Of a DNA stretch of 64,000 nt, positions 56,353 to 64,000 are shown one piece after another. Positions within the stretch are counted from its first letter, which is position 1, and every line of letters starts with the position of its first letter. The stretch is from positions 22,109 through 86,108 of the forward strand of contig QQUJ01000013.1 of assembly GCA_008501635.1 (NCBI GenBank), written 5' to 3'. The stretch is from Pseudomonadota bacterium. Its GTDB lineage: Bacteria; Pseudomonadota; Gammaproteobacteria; QQUJ01. The notes under the pieces were generated by a model. That model worked only from the letters and a program-made list of their open reading frames with translations, did no database searches and was not told where the DNA came from. Made by a program: the position numbers and the translations under genes.

Positions 56353-57804
56353 ATGCAACTGGTCGCCGTACAACGCATCCTCGGTCTGTTACTGACCATC
56401 TTCAGCCTGACCATGCTGCCACCCATCGGGGTGGCGCTCTGGTACGCCGACGGTGCGACCCTCGCCTTCCTGTTGGCCTTCGTGGTGACTCTGGGTACCG
56501 GATTGGCGCTGTGGCTGCCGACAGCGGCCATGAAGAGGGAGTTGCGCCTGCGCGATGGGTTTGTCGTAGTGGTGATGTTCTGGGCCGTGCTGGGTTTGTT
56601 TGGTGCGCTGCCGTTGTCGTTGGCCGAAAGCCCGCGCATGAGTTTTACCGATGCGTTGTTTGAATCGCTTTCGGGACTGACCACTACCGGTGCCACGGTG
56701 ATCATCGGTATCGATGACCTTCCCCATGCCATCCTCTACTATCGCCAGCAACTGCAATGGCTGGGAGGGATGGGCATCATCGTGCTGGCGGTGGCGATTC
56801 TGCCGATACTCGGCGTTGGCGGCATGCAGCTCTATCGGGCCGAGACCCCCGGCCCCATGAAGGACACCAAACTCACTCCGCGTATTACGGAGACCGCCAA
56901 GGCGCTCTGGTACATCTATCTGGGGATGACGATCCTGTGCGGGCTGGGTTACTGGCTGGCCGGCATGACACTGTTCGACGCGATTGGTCACGCCTTCTCC
57001 ACCGTGGCGATCGGCGGATTTTCCACACACGATCTCAGTATGGGTTATTTCAACAGCGCGCTGATCGAGGCGGTTGCGGTGGTGTTCATGCTTTTGGCAG
57101 GCATGAATTTCGCGTTGCACTTTATGGCCTGGCGCAGCCTCTCCCTGCGCCTCTACTGGGACGATCCCGAGGTGCGCGCCTATCTCACCGTGCTGGGCGT
57201 ATTGGCCACGATCACCACCGCTTACCTGATTTACTCGGGCACTTTCAGTGACTTTGGCACTGCCGTGCACCACGGCATCTTTCAGGCGGTTTCCATCGGC
57301 ACCACTACGGGTTTCACCACGGCGGAATACTACGCGTGGCCAAGTTTTCTTCCGGTGATGCTGATCTTCGCCAGCTTCATCGGCGGCTGCGCCGGGTCCA
57401 CTGGCGGTGGCATGAAGGTGATTCGCTGGTTGCTGATCTATCACCAGGGAAAGCGCGAGATCAAACGTCTGATCCATCCCAGCGCACAGGTGCCGGTGAA
57501 GATCGGCAACAAGGCGCTTTCCGAGCGTGTCATCAGTTCGGTGTGGGGGTTTTTCTCACTCTATGTGGTGACTTTCAGCGCCATGATGCTGCTGCTGATG
57601 GCAACCGGTCTCGATCAGGTGACGGCGTTCTCCGCAATTGCCGCCTGCCTCAACAATCTTGGACCCGGGCTGGGCGATGTGGGGGCCAACTATTCTGATC
57701 TGAGCGATCTCGCCAAGTGGATACTGGTCTTCGCCATGATGCTCGGGCGCCTGGAGATCTTTACTCTGCTGGTACTTTTCACCCCCAGCTTCTGGCGCCG
57801 GTAG
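56353..57804 (+). CDS. trkH: Trk potassium transporter subunit TrkH
   Basis: Polytopic channel of 483 residues with four membrane-pore-membrane repeats. Pore loops are visible as SGLTTTGATV, STVAIGGFSTHD, IGTTTGFTTAEYY and NNLGPGLGDVG. A selectivity-type Gly is found in each. With TrkA it forms the Trk uptake system, immediately downstream of ntrYX. Confidence 0.96.
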   Translation: MQLVAVQRILGLLLTIFSLTMLPPIGVALWYADGATLAFLLAFVVTLGTGLALWLPTAAMKRELRLRDGFVVVVMFWAVLGLFGALPLSLAESPRMSFTDALFESLSGLTTTGATVIIGIDDLPHAILYYRQQLQWLGGMGIIVLAVAILPILGVGGMQLYRAETPGPMKDTKLTPRITETAKALWYIYLGMTILCGLGYWLAGMTLFDAIGHAFSTVAIGGFSTHDLSMGYFNSALIEAVAVVFMLLAGMNFALHFMAWRSLSLRLYWDDPEVRAYLTVLGVLATITTAYLIYSGTFSDFGTAVHHGIFQAVSIGTTTGFTTAEYYAWPSFLPVMLIFASFIGGCAGSTGGGMKVIRWLLIYHQGKREIKRLIHPSAQVPVKIGNKALSERVISSVWGFFSLYVVTFSAMMLLLMATGLDQVTAFSAIAACLNNLGPGLGDVGANYSDLSDLAKWILVFAMMLGRLEIFTLLVLFTPSFWRR

Positions 57805-57811
57805 ATTTCTT

Positions 57812-58405
57812 GTGGTGAACGACGACGCCCTAGCCCAGCAGGCCAAGTGGGATGCCCGGTATCGAGACAGCTCGGTACAGGAGGCACAACCCGCTTTCGT
57901 CCTGCGTGGCTACGCGCATCTGCTGCCGGCGCACGGCCGTGCCTTGGATCTCGCCTCGGGGCTCGGCGGCAATGCGCTGTTTCTCGCGCAACACGGGTTG
58001 ACGACAGAGGCCTGGGATATCTCCTCCGTGGCGGTCGAGAAACTCGGGGATTTCGCTCGGCAGCACCGGCTGCCGATGGTGGCGCAGGTACGCGATGTCT
58101 GTGCGGCACCCCCCGCGGCAGCGAGTTTCGATGTCATCGTTGTGACCCATTTTCTCGAACGCAGCCTGGCTCCGCTGTTGGTGGATGCCTTGCGCCCGCA
58201 GGGGCTGCTCTTCTACCAGACTTTCACCACTGCGCGTATTGATGATACGGGACCACCCGCGGGGCCTTACCGTCTGGAAGACAACGAATTGCTGACCCTG
58301 TTTCGTGATTTGCGGCTGCGGGCCTACCGCGAAGAACTACTGCTGGGCGACCTCAAGGCGGGTTGGCGCGGCGAGGCGTTGTTGGTCGGGCAGAAGTCAC
58401 CCTGA
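57812..58405 (+). CDS. Class I SAM-dependent methyltransferase (TehB-like)
   Basis: Protein of 197 residues. SAM motif I is LDLASGLGGNALFLAQHG, motif II-like AWDISSVAVEKL, post-I region VRDVCAAPPAAASFDVIVVTHFLER. N-terminal QQAKWDARYRDS is typical of the TehB-like group. GTG start at 57812 or 57815 with poor ribosome site. Substrate unknown. Eight bases after trkH. Confidence 0.85.
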   Translation: MVNDDALAQQAKWDARYRDSSVQEAQPAFVLRGYAHLLPAHGRALDLASGLGGNALFLAQHGLTTEAWDISSVAVEKLGDFARQHRLPMVAQVRDVCAAPPAAASFDVIVVTHFLERSLAPLLVDALRPQGLLFYQTFTTARIDDTGPPAGPYRLEDNELLTLFRDLRLRAYREELLLGDLKAGWRGEALLVGQKSP

Positions 58406-58413
58406 AAACGGGG

Positions 58414-58638
58414 TTAGTCGTCGCAGTCCGCGGAATAGTCGGTAGCGAGGATCTCGCGGGCGCGATCTGCATCTGCAGCGTCCACGCGGAGCTTGATCCC
58501 CCCGACAGCGATCGCGTATAGCCAATCGGTTTGCACCAGGTGCTCGTCCGCCAGATACGCCTCGATGCCTTCGGCACGGAGGCGACCGAGGGCGATATGG
58601 GCGTCGGGCATGGTGTCAAAGGTAGCGATGGTGATCAT
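58414..58638 (-). CDS. DUF2007 small protein
   Basis: Protein of 74 residues from ATG 58638: ITIATFDTMPDAHIALGRLRAEGIEAYLADEHLV.., a ferredoxin-like fold found in DUF2007 (putative signal-transducing) proteins. A longer frame up to 58746 is Cys-rich nonsense upstream of the domain and was trimmed. It is convergent with the methyltransferase gene and divergent from the rhodanese gene. Function unknown. Confidence 0.8.
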   Translation of the reverse strand: MITIATFDTMPDAHIALGRLRAEGIEAYLADEHLVQTDWLYAIAVGGIKLRVDAADADRAREILATDYSADCDD

Positions 58639-58759
58639 GGTCGTTTGCAATACACACGGTTTCGGGGTGGCGCGTGCCAAGTTGCCGGGGTGTCGCCTAC
58701 ACGCTACTGTGTAGTGGCAGGAATGGCAGCAGTCTACCCGATTCAAGGACCCTTAACAG

Positions 58760-59179
58760 ATGTCAGAATTTAAGCACCTCTCACCCAAAGATGCCCATCG
58801 CCTGGCGGGAGAAAACCCGCGCGCCGTGCTCATCGATATCCGCTCGACCATGGAGTATCTTTTCGTCGGTCATCCGAAGGGGGCGATTCATATTCCCTGG
58901 ATGGACGAGCCGGATTGGACGGTGAATCCCCATTTTGTGACCCGCGTCCGTGAGCTGATGCTGGGGGGCGCGCTGGACGGCGAGGCGGGCGCTGCACCGG
59001 TGATCCTTATCTGCCGCAGCGGCAAGCGCTCGCTGGAGGCGGGCAAGAAGTTGATCGAGGCCGGGTTTGCAGAGGTCTATAACGTACTCGAGGGCTTCGA
59101 GGGCGAACTTGACGAGAACCACCATCGCAGTACGCGCGGCGGATGGCGTTTTCACCAATTGCCCTGGGAGCAGTGCTGA
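58760..59179 (+). CDS. Soluble single-domain rhodanese
   Basis: Sulfurtransferase of 139 residues with VLIDIRSTMEYLFVGHPKGAIHIPW and the active loop ICRSGKRS, whose Cys carries the persulfide. No signal peptide, so cytosolic. Ends LPWEQC. Thiosulfate or another donor may be the substrate; specificity cannot be read. Promoter gap to the DUF2007 gene is short. Confidence 0.92.
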   Translation: MSEFKHLSPKDAHRLAGENPRAVLIDIRSTMEYLFVGHPKGAIHIPWMDEPDWTVNPHFVTRVRELMLGGALDGEAGAAPVILICRSGKRSLEAGKKLIEAGFAEVYNVLEGFEGELDENHHRSTRGGWRFHQLPWEQC

Positions 59180-59350
59180 ATCCCTCGAGATTCAAGTTTG
59201 GTCCGGCACCGCCGAAACAGGGGAGTACTGGGTGGTTGAAGACCGAGTGGAAATGCGTGTCTAAGGACTGGACCCAATTAATTCGAAACCGGCGCCGCTT
59301 CATGATCGAAGTAACGAATCGCCGGTGCTCACCAACAACGAGGTCCAGAC

Positions 59351-61021
59351 ATGAGTGACCATGTCGGTAGCCAAACCTTTGCGGCTTTTTTCATTGCCGC
59401 CGCGGCGGGCGGTGTGGTGGCTGCGGTTGGCGCAAGCATCGGTGGTGGTTCTGTAACCCTGGCTTTGGTCATCGGTGTTGTCTGCGCGGCCGTCGCTTTC
59501 CTGGTCACCTATCTGATGCTCGCCGCACCCATGGGCGCTGGCATCAGCTACATCCAACGGTTGCTCGATACCGATGGCAATTCAATCAAGGATATACAGC
59601 AACCCCGGTCCGCTGCGGTCGCGAGTCTGGTGCAGGAGGTCGGCGAATTCTTCACCAACCACAATGAGCTGGTGATCCAAATGGCTGAGATTGGCGGCGG
59701 TATGGCGATGGCGGCGGCGGAGGTTTCGTTCGCGTCCGATATGTTGAAGAAGCGGGTGCATTCGCAAGTCGCCCATGTCAGCGAAATTGCCAATGCAGCC
59801 GGCATCATCTCCAGTACGGTCCAGGCAGCGGTCGAGAGCTCAGCGCAATCGGTGGAGACCGCGCAAAAGACGCGCCGTGCCAGCTATATCGGTCAGGAGT
59901 TCATCCAGGATTCGACACAGAAGATGGAGCAGATGCGCACGCGCGTCGAGGCTGCCGCCAAGCTGATGTCCAGCCTGGAGGCGCGCGCCAACCAGATCAA
60001 ACAGATCACGGGAGTTATCAACGATATCGCCGATCAGACCAATCTGCTGGCCCTCAACGCAGCTATCGAAGCGGCGCGCGCCGGGGACCAGGGGCGCGGT
60101 TTTGCGGTAGTCGCCGACGAAGTACGCAATCTCGCCAAACGCACCACTGCCGCGACCACTGAGATTGGTCAGATGGTGGGGGAGATCAATGAGGAAACGG
60201 GTCGCGCGGCCAGTACGATGCACAGCCTGGTGGATGCGGTCGCCGAGAGCAGTGAACAAACCGCCAAGGTCGACAAGCAGTTTGAAGAGGTACTGGAGCA
60301 GGCGCGTCAAGTGGAGCAGCAGATCCGGGTTGTAGCCGAAGGCGAGGAGCAGAATCACGCCCACCTGGAACAGATCTCGGGATCCATTCAGACGGTCTCG
60401 AGGCACCTTGCGGATACCGAGTCAGAGGTCGAATCGGTCGGTCGACAGGCGTTGCAACTTTCCGACCGGGCCGAGTCCCTGTTTGAAATCCTGGGTGATA
60501 CCGATCTTGGTACCGTGCACGATCAGGTGCGCTCGATTGCGCAGCGGGCCGCTGCGCAGATCGGTAAGACATTCGAACAGGCCGTCAACAGCGGCCGACT
60601 GACGATTGACGATCTGTTCGATCGCAACTATCGGCCCATACCGGGTACCGATCCGCAAAAATCCACCACCCGTTTCGACGGATACACGGATGAGGTTCTG
60701 CCCGCCATTCAGGAGCCGATACTTGCGGAGTGTACGGCGATCACCTTTGCCGCGGCGGTGGACGACAGGGGCTATCTGCCCACTCACAACAGGAAATTTT
60801 CACAGCCATTGAGTGGGGATTACCAGAAGGATCTGGTGAACAATCGCACCAAGCGCATCTTCAATGACCGCACCGGTGCACGCTGTGGCAGTCATACCAA
60901 GCCCTTCCTCCTGCAAACCTACAAGCGCGATACCGGCGAAGTGATGCACGATCTCTCGGTGCCCATCTTTGTCAACGGTCGCCATTGGGGCGGGTTTCGA
61001 ATCGGTTACCTGTCCAGATAG
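59351..61021 (+). CDS. Methyl-accepting chemotaxis protein with C-terminal sensor region
   Basis: Protein of 556 residues. Two adjacent membrane helices (about residues 9-32 and 36-58) have almost no periplasmic loop. A long coiled coil with the signalling tip ([44 protein letters not shown]) follows. The C-terminal 130 residues ([29 protein letters not shown].. to [12 protein letters not shown]) follow the signalling domain and resemble a cytoplasmic Cache/PAS-like sensor. Ligand unknown. The gap before it (59180-59350) shows no gene. Confidence 0.9.
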   Translation: MSDHVGSQTFAAFFIAAAAGGVVAAVGASIGGGSVTLALVIGVVCAAVAFLVTYLMLAAPMGAGISYIQRLLDTDGNSIKDIQQPRSAAVASLVQEVGEFFTNHNELVIQMAEIGGGMAMAAAEVSFASDMLKKRVHSQVAHVSEIANAAGIISSTVQAAVESSAQSVETAQKTRRASYIGQEFIQDSTQKMEQMRTRVEAAAKLMSSLEARANQIKQITGVINDIADQTNLLALNAAIEAARAGDQGRGFAVVADEVRNLAKRTTAATTEIGQMVGEINEETGRAASTMHSLVDAVAESSEQTAKVDKQFEEVLEQARQVEQQIRVVAEGEEQNHAHLEQISGSIQTVSRHLADTESEVESVGRQALQLSDRAESLFEILGDTDLGTVHDQVRSIAQRAAAQIGKTFEQAVNSGRLTIDDLFDRNYRPIPGTDPQKSTTRFDGYTDEVLPAIQEPILAECTAITFAAAVDDRGYLPTHNRKFSQPLSGDYQKDLVNNRTKRIFNDRTGARCGSHTKPFLLQTYKRDTGEVMHDLSVPIFVNGRHWGGFRIGYLSR

Positions 61022-61051
61022 AAGCTGATCCGCAGCTACAGCATCCCGCCC

Positions 61052-61080
61052 CTATCCAGGGGCCGGCTTCCTGCTATAAT
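61052..61080 (+). promoter_or_regulatory. Extended -10 promoter of typA
   Basis: TGCTATAAT at 61072-61080 is an extended -10 with a perfect TATAAT, 32 bases before the GTG start. The -35 region (around 61052-61057, CTATCC) is poor, as is usual for extended -10 promoters. Confidence 0.7.
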
Positions 61081-61111
61081 CCGCCACCCTCTGCACAGGC
61101 GGTACCCTTTT

Positions 61112-62932
61112 GTGATCGAAAATCTCCGCAATATCGCCATCATCGCTCATGTCGATCACGGCAAAACCACGCTGGTGGATCAGCTGCTCAGACAGTCGGG
61201 GACGCTCGGTGAGCGGGCCACGCTGGTCGAGCGTGTGATGGATTCCAATGATTTGGAACGCGAGCGCGGCATCACGATCCTCTCCAAGAATACCGCTGTG
61301 CGCTGGCGCGACTACCGGATCAATATCGTCGACACCCCGGGTCACGCCGATTTTGGTGGCGAGGTCGAACGCGTGCTTTCCATGGTCGATTCAGTGCTGC
61401 TGCTGGTGGATGCTGTCGATGGGCCGATGCCGCAAACGCGCTTTGTGACCCAAAAGGCCTTCAGCCTGGGATTGAAGCCTATCGTGGTGATCAACAAAAT
61501 CGATCGCCCGGGCGCCCGTCCCGAATGGGTGCTGAACGAAACCTTTGACCTCTTCGATCGATTGGGCGCCACCGATGAGCAGCTCGATTTCCCGGTGGTC
61601 TACGCCTCGGCACTGCAAGGTTATGCGTCGCGCGACGCGGGTGTGAGCGGGGGGGATATGACCCCGCTGTTTGAGACCATCGTCGAGCGGGTGCCGCCCC
61701 CGGATGTGGATCTGGTTGGACCCTTCCAACTGCAGGTGAGTTCGCTCGACTACAACAGCTATGTCGGTGTGATCGGTATCGGCCGCATCAAACGCGGTTC
61801 GGTCACGCGTAACCAACCGTTGACATTGATCGATCGCGACGGTGATCGGCGCAATGTGCGGCTGCTGCAGATCTTCGGGTTTCTGGGATTGGAGCGGATA
61901 GAAGTAGCGGAGGCGCAGGCCGGCGACATCGTGGCTTTCACCGGCGTCGATGGTCTGCAGATCTCTGACACCCTCTGCGATCAGGACAACGTGGAGGCAC
62001 TTCCTGCGCTGACGGTCGACGAACCCACCGTCACCATGACGTTTCAGGTCAACACCTCACCTTTCGCCGGGCGCGAGGGCAAGTATCTCACCAGCCGCCA
62101 GTTGCTGGCCCGGCTCAAGCGCGAACTCGAGCACAACGTTGCGCTGCGGGTGGTTGAGACGGGCGATCCCGATCGTTTCCAGGTCTCGGGCCGCGGCGAG
62201 CTGCATCTTGCCATTCTCATCGAGAATATGCGGCGCGAGGGTTACGAACTGGCGGTATCGCGCCCGGAGGTGATCATCAAGGAGATCGACGGCCAACTCT
62301 GCGAACCTTACGAGACGTTGACGCTGGATGTGCCGGATCTCTATCAGGGTGCGGTGATGGAGCGCATTGGCGAGCGCTACGGCGAACTGCAGGATATGCG
62401 CCTCGATGGCAAAGGGCGTGTGCGGCTCGATTACGTCATTCCCTCACGCGGTCTGATCGGTTTTCAGACGGAGTTTCTCACCGCCACCAGCGGCACCGGA
62501 TTGATCTATCACACCTTCGATCACTACGGCCCGGTAAAGCGGGGGCGAATCGGGACCCGCAATAACGGTGTGTTGATTGCCAACGCCGCCGGCAAGGCGC
62601 TGGCGTACGCCTTGTTCAATCTTCAGGAGCGGGGTCGGCTCTTCGTTGGCCACGGGGATGAGGTCTACGAAGGAATGGTGATCGGTATTCATTCCCGTGA
62701 TAACGACCTCGTGGTCAATCCGATGAAGGCGAAACAACTCACCAACATCCGTGCCGCGGGCAGTGACGAAAACATTCTGCTCACGCCACCAATCCGCATG
62801 ACCCTGGAACAGGCGCTGGAGTTCATCGACGATGATGAGCTGGTCGAAGTGACGCCAGGCAACGTGCGCGTGCGCAAGAAGAAACTCAAGGAGCATGAAC
62901 GCAAGCGTGCCTCACGGGCTGTCGATGCCTGA
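61112..62932 (+). CDS. typA: Ribosome-associated GTPase TypA/BipA
   Basis: Translational GTPase of 606 residues from GTG 61112. G1 is [11 protein letters not shown], then the switch region [12 protein letters not shown]3 [12 protein letters not shown] and G4 [10 protein letters not shown], followed by domain II, EF-G-like domains III/V and the TypA-specific C-terminus with [17 protein letters not shown]. It acts in 50S assembly under cold or stress. It runs convergently toward the regulatory RNA described next. Confidence 0.97.
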   Translation: MIENLRNIAIIAHVDHGKTTLVDQLLRQSGTLGERATLVERVMDSNDLERERGITILSKNTAVRWRDYRINIVDTPGHADFGGEVERVLSMVDSVLLLVDAVDGPMPQTRFVTQKAFSLGLKPIVVINKIDRPGARPEWVLNETFDLFDRLGATDEQLDFPVVYASALQGYASRDAGVSGGDMTPLFETIVERVPPPDVDLVGPFQLQVSSLDYNSYVGVIGIGRIKRGSVTRNQPLTLIDRDGDRRNVRLLQIFGFLGLERIEVAEAQAGDIVAFTGVDGLQISDTLCDQDNVEALPALTVDEPTVTMTFQVNTSPFAGREGKYLTSRQLLARLKRELEHNVALRVVETGDPDRFQVSGRGELHLAILIENMRREGYELAVSRPEVIIKEIDGQLCEPYETLTLDVPDLYQGAVMERIGERYGELQDMRLDGKGRVRLDYVIPSRGLIGFQTEFLTATSGTGLIYHTFDHYGPVKRGRIGTRNNGVLIANAAGKALAYALFNLQERGRLFVGHGDEVYEGMVIGIHSRDNDLVVNPMKAKQLTNIRAAGSDENILLTPPIRMTLEQALEFIDDDELVEVTPGNVRVRKKKLKEHERKRASRAVDA

Positions 62933-62973
62933 CGGGGCGATGATTCACGACCTGAAAACAGGCTGTCACAATT

Positions 62974-63002
62974 AAAAAACCCCGGCCGCGATGGCCGGGG
63001 TT
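62974..63002 (-). terminator. Intrinsic terminator of the Csr/Rsm-type RNA
   Basis: AACCCCGGCC and GGCCGGGGTT form a 10-bp GC-rich stem with loop GCGAT read on the plus strand. On the minus strand it is followed by a run of T (TTTTTTAAT). On the plus strand no T-run follows, so it does not serve typA well. Confidence 0.9.
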
Positions 63003-63125
63003 AAGGTCGCCGTGCTTAGCTGACAGGGGATGGATCTCCATCCGTGGAGTGTTGTAATCCTACACCGTCTGCGTAGACATCCTGTCTCCCCATGACGGTA
63101 GGTAGAGATTGGCACAGTCCCTACA
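62974..63125 (-). ncRNA. Csr/Rsm-type regulatory RNA (CsrA/RsmA sponge), predicted
   Basis: Minus-strand transcript predicted from about 63120-63150 to the terminator at 62974. It has six GGA motifs. Three lie in loops of short perfect hairpins: AGACA-GGA-TGTCT (63087-63075), TGTA-GGAT-TACA (63064-63053) and CTCCA-CGGA-TGGAG (63049-63036). The first contains CAGGATG, close to the SELEX-type CsrA site. An 18-bp GacA-like palindrome lies about 60 bases upstream. No coding sequence is evident. The 5' end is uncertain because the activator-dependent promoter has no clear -10/-35. Confidence 0.78.
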
Positions 63126-63177
63126 GGGTTACAGTGGAGGATCGGCGACAGGAGTATTGAGCTGTTGGCGCTTTTTC

Positions 63178-63197
63178 TTGTAGGAAATATCCTACAA
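63178..63197. promoter_or_regulatory. GacA/UvrY-type palindrome upstream of the regulatory RNA
   Basis: TTGTAGGAAATATCCTACAA has 8-bp perfect arms. The inner TGTAGG-N6-CCTACA has the layout of the GacA box TGTAAG-N6-CTTACA and the UvrY box. It lies about 60 bases upstream of the predicted RNA start and 34 bases before dtd. Confidence 0.75.
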
Positions 63198-63231
63198 AAG
63201 GACTGCCGGCGCCAAGGTGGCGGGGAATCGG

Positions 63232-63669
63232 ATGATTGGCTTACTGCAGCGAGTCGAGCAGGCGCAGGTACTGGTGGCCGGTGAAGCCATCGGAGCAATC
63301 GATGCTGGTTTGCTGGTGTTGATCGGCGTTGAGCGCGATGACAGCGAAGCGACGGCGGCGCGGCTGTTGGATCGAGTGCTGGGCTATCGGGTATTTGCCG
63401 ACGGTGACGGGAAAATGAACCGCAGCCTGCGCGATGTCGAGGGCGGATTGCTGCTCGTCCCGCAGTTTACCTTGGCGGCGGATACCCACAAGGGCATGCG
63501 CCCCAGCTTTACGCCCGCAGCCCCTCCCGAGGTTGGGGAGCGGCTCTTCGCTCACCTGCTTGCTCAGGCTAAGCGGGAGCATGCGCCTGTCGCCAGCGGT
63601 CGTTTCGGTGCGGCGATGAAAGTTGCCCTGGTGAACGAGGGGCCGGTGACTTTCTGGTTGCAGGTCTAG
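63232..63669 (+). CDS. dtd: D-aminoacyl-tRNA deacylase
   Basis: Recycles mischarged D-aminoacyl-tRNAs, 145 residues. Starts MIGLLQRVEQAQV at ATG 63232 with GGGGAA upstream; GTG 63217 is a weaker alternative. Family motifs: GLLVLIGVERDD, LLLVPQFTLAADTHKGMRPSF (catalytic region) and the Gly-cisPro NEGPVTFWL near the end. Separated from typA by the RNA-containing gap. Confidence 0.96.
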   Translation: MIGLLQRVEQAQVLVAGEAIGAIDAGLLVLIGVERDDSEATAARLLDRVLGYRVFADGDGKMNRSLRDVEGGLLLVPQFTLAADTHKGMRPSFTPAAPPEVGERLFAHLLAQAKREHAPVASGRFGAAMKVALVNEGPVTFWLQV

Positions 63670-63711
63670 AATCTATCTCAGAATCCCCCGAGCGCCCGGC
63701 CCTTCGGGTTG

Positions 63712-63800
63712 GCCCCAGAGGTGCGCTGGCGGTGTTCTCGACTTGCCAATAGCGTTGCTATTGGCTGCGCCTTCGGGCCTACCCAGCGCACCTCTGGGGC
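63712..63800. repeat. Large palindromic element after dtd (possible insertion target)
   Basis: GCCCCAGAGGTGCGCTGG (63712-63729) and CCAGCGCACCTCTGGGGC (63783-63800) are perfect 18-base inverted arms around an inner hairpin GCCAATAGC-GTT-GCTATTGGC (63745-63765). It looks like a REP-type or MITE-like palindrome, which IS110 elements often use as a target. No gene found between dtd and the transposase. Confidence 0.8.
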
Positions 63801-63832
63801 TCAACACAGCACGCGCGGGATTTTAATGGAAT

Positions 63833-63909
63833 GGTCGCCCCTTCCTTACCCGGCATCTGAGTGCCACAGTGGAAGCGTGAAGCAAACCACTTAACAGAAA
63901 GGGGCGACC
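63833..63909 (+). promoter_or_regulatory. Inverted repeat burying the transposase ribosome-binding site
   Basis: GGTCGCCCCTT (63833-63843) and AAGGGGCGACC (63899-63909) are perfect 11-base arms. The right arm contains AAGGGG, the ribosome site of the transposase ATG at 63913, so a transcript entering from outside could fold and hide it. They may also be subterminal IS repeats. Confidence 0.6.
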
Positions 63910-63912
63910 GAG

Positions 63913-64000
63913 ATGAAGATTACGACAGTAGGGATTGATGTGGCAAAGACGTTGTTGCAGGTTCATGGTGTGGATGAGCGAGGTCGGGCGGTTATTCGAA
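63913..64000 (+). CDS. IS110-family transposase, N-terminal fragment (cut by window edge)
   Basis: First 29 codons from ATG 63913, MKITTVGIDVAKTLLQVHGVDERGRAVIR. GIDVAKTLLQVHG is the start of the RuvC-like DEDD domain of IS110/IS1111-type transposases, with the first catalytic Asp. The remainder is beyond base 64000, so completeness cannot be judged. Confidence 0.85.
   Translation, partial: MKITTVGIDVAKTLLQVHGVDERGRAVIR

Larger units (their letters stand above)
63801..64000 (+). mobile_element. Left end of an IS110-family element (left boundary approximate)
   Basis: Non-coding left end plus transposase start. IS110-type elements carry a bridge RNA in a non-coding end; whether it lies here or at the unseen right end is not known. 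The exact left boundary lies somewhere between 63801 and about 63833. Confidence 0.5.

Noticed and set aside
59180..59350. Short frame between the rhodanese and the chemoreceptor (59143-59358)
   Set aside because: Overlaps the rhodanese end in another frame and shows no domain; probably untranslated leader.
62978..63002. Terminator of typA on the plus strand
   Set aside because: No T-run follows on the plus strand; the T-run is on the minus strand, so the hairpin was assigned to the regulatory RNA.

Overview
The window reads as a GC-rich chromosome segment of a gammaproteobacterium. Evidence: the order envC-ctpA-yibQ next to yibN-grxC-secB-gpsA, the block topA-smg-dprA-lysM facing def-fmt-rsmB-(DUF4390)-ntrYX-trkAH, a full MSHA-type pilus locus, and glnA with ntrBC. 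A TusA-like protein, two rhodaneses and a class 1B-type dihydroorotate dehydrogenase would fit a Chromatiales-like (possibly sulfur-oxidising) lineage, but that placement is inference. The left edge cuts a flavin oxidoreductase gene, probably the end of an aromatic acyl-CoA monooxygenase/reductase fusion. The right edge cuts an IS110-family transposase.

Layout. 1-6.8 kb: the partial oxidoreductase, a REP-like palindrome cluster, then a minus-strand run: envC, ctpA, yibQ, a DJ-1/PfpI gene, a DUF2157 membrane protein and nfo. 6.8-11 kb: a small ArsR regulator, then yibN-grxC-secB-gpsA, with trmL and pyrD facing apart behind them. 11.2-29.1 kb: an MSHA pilus locus in the order mshI, a PilN-like gene, J, K, L, M, N, E, G, a prepilin at the F/B position, A, C, D, O, P and a very large mshQ. 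A perfect 14-bp hairpin follows the major pilin gene.

29.3-34.5 kb: ntrC, ntrB, a DUF4124 gene and glnA, all on the minus strand. glnA has a sigma-54 promoter and an upstream NtrC site, and a further NtrC site lies upstream of ntrB. 34.5-40.2 kb: hemB, ppk1, a PP-loop thiolase-like protein, a TusA-like protein and a cation diffusion facilitator, probably co-transcribed. 40.3-47.6 kb: an AEC transporter, tsaC, purE, topA, smg, dprA and a LysM protein on the minus strand. 47.8-57.8 kb: def, fmt, rsmB, a DUF4390 gene, ntrY, ntrX, trkA and trkH. 57.8-64 kb: a methyltransferase, a DUF2007 protein, a rhodanese, a chemoreceptor with a C-terminal sensor region, typA, dtd and the IS110 end.

The most interesting element is not a protein. 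The 299-base gap between typA and dtd carries, on the minus strand, the hallmarks of a Csr/Rsm-type regulatory RNA. These are a GacA/UvrY-like 18-bp palindrome upstream, six GGA motifs of which three sit in the loops of short perfect hairpins, and a strong intrinsic terminator. Such RNAs titrate CsrA/RsmA, which in other gammaproteobacteria controls pili and biofilm, so it may connect to the MSHA locus (inference). A second notable point is an NtrX-family regulator that has lost the GAFTGA sigma-54 contact loop, while the NtrC in the same window keeps it.
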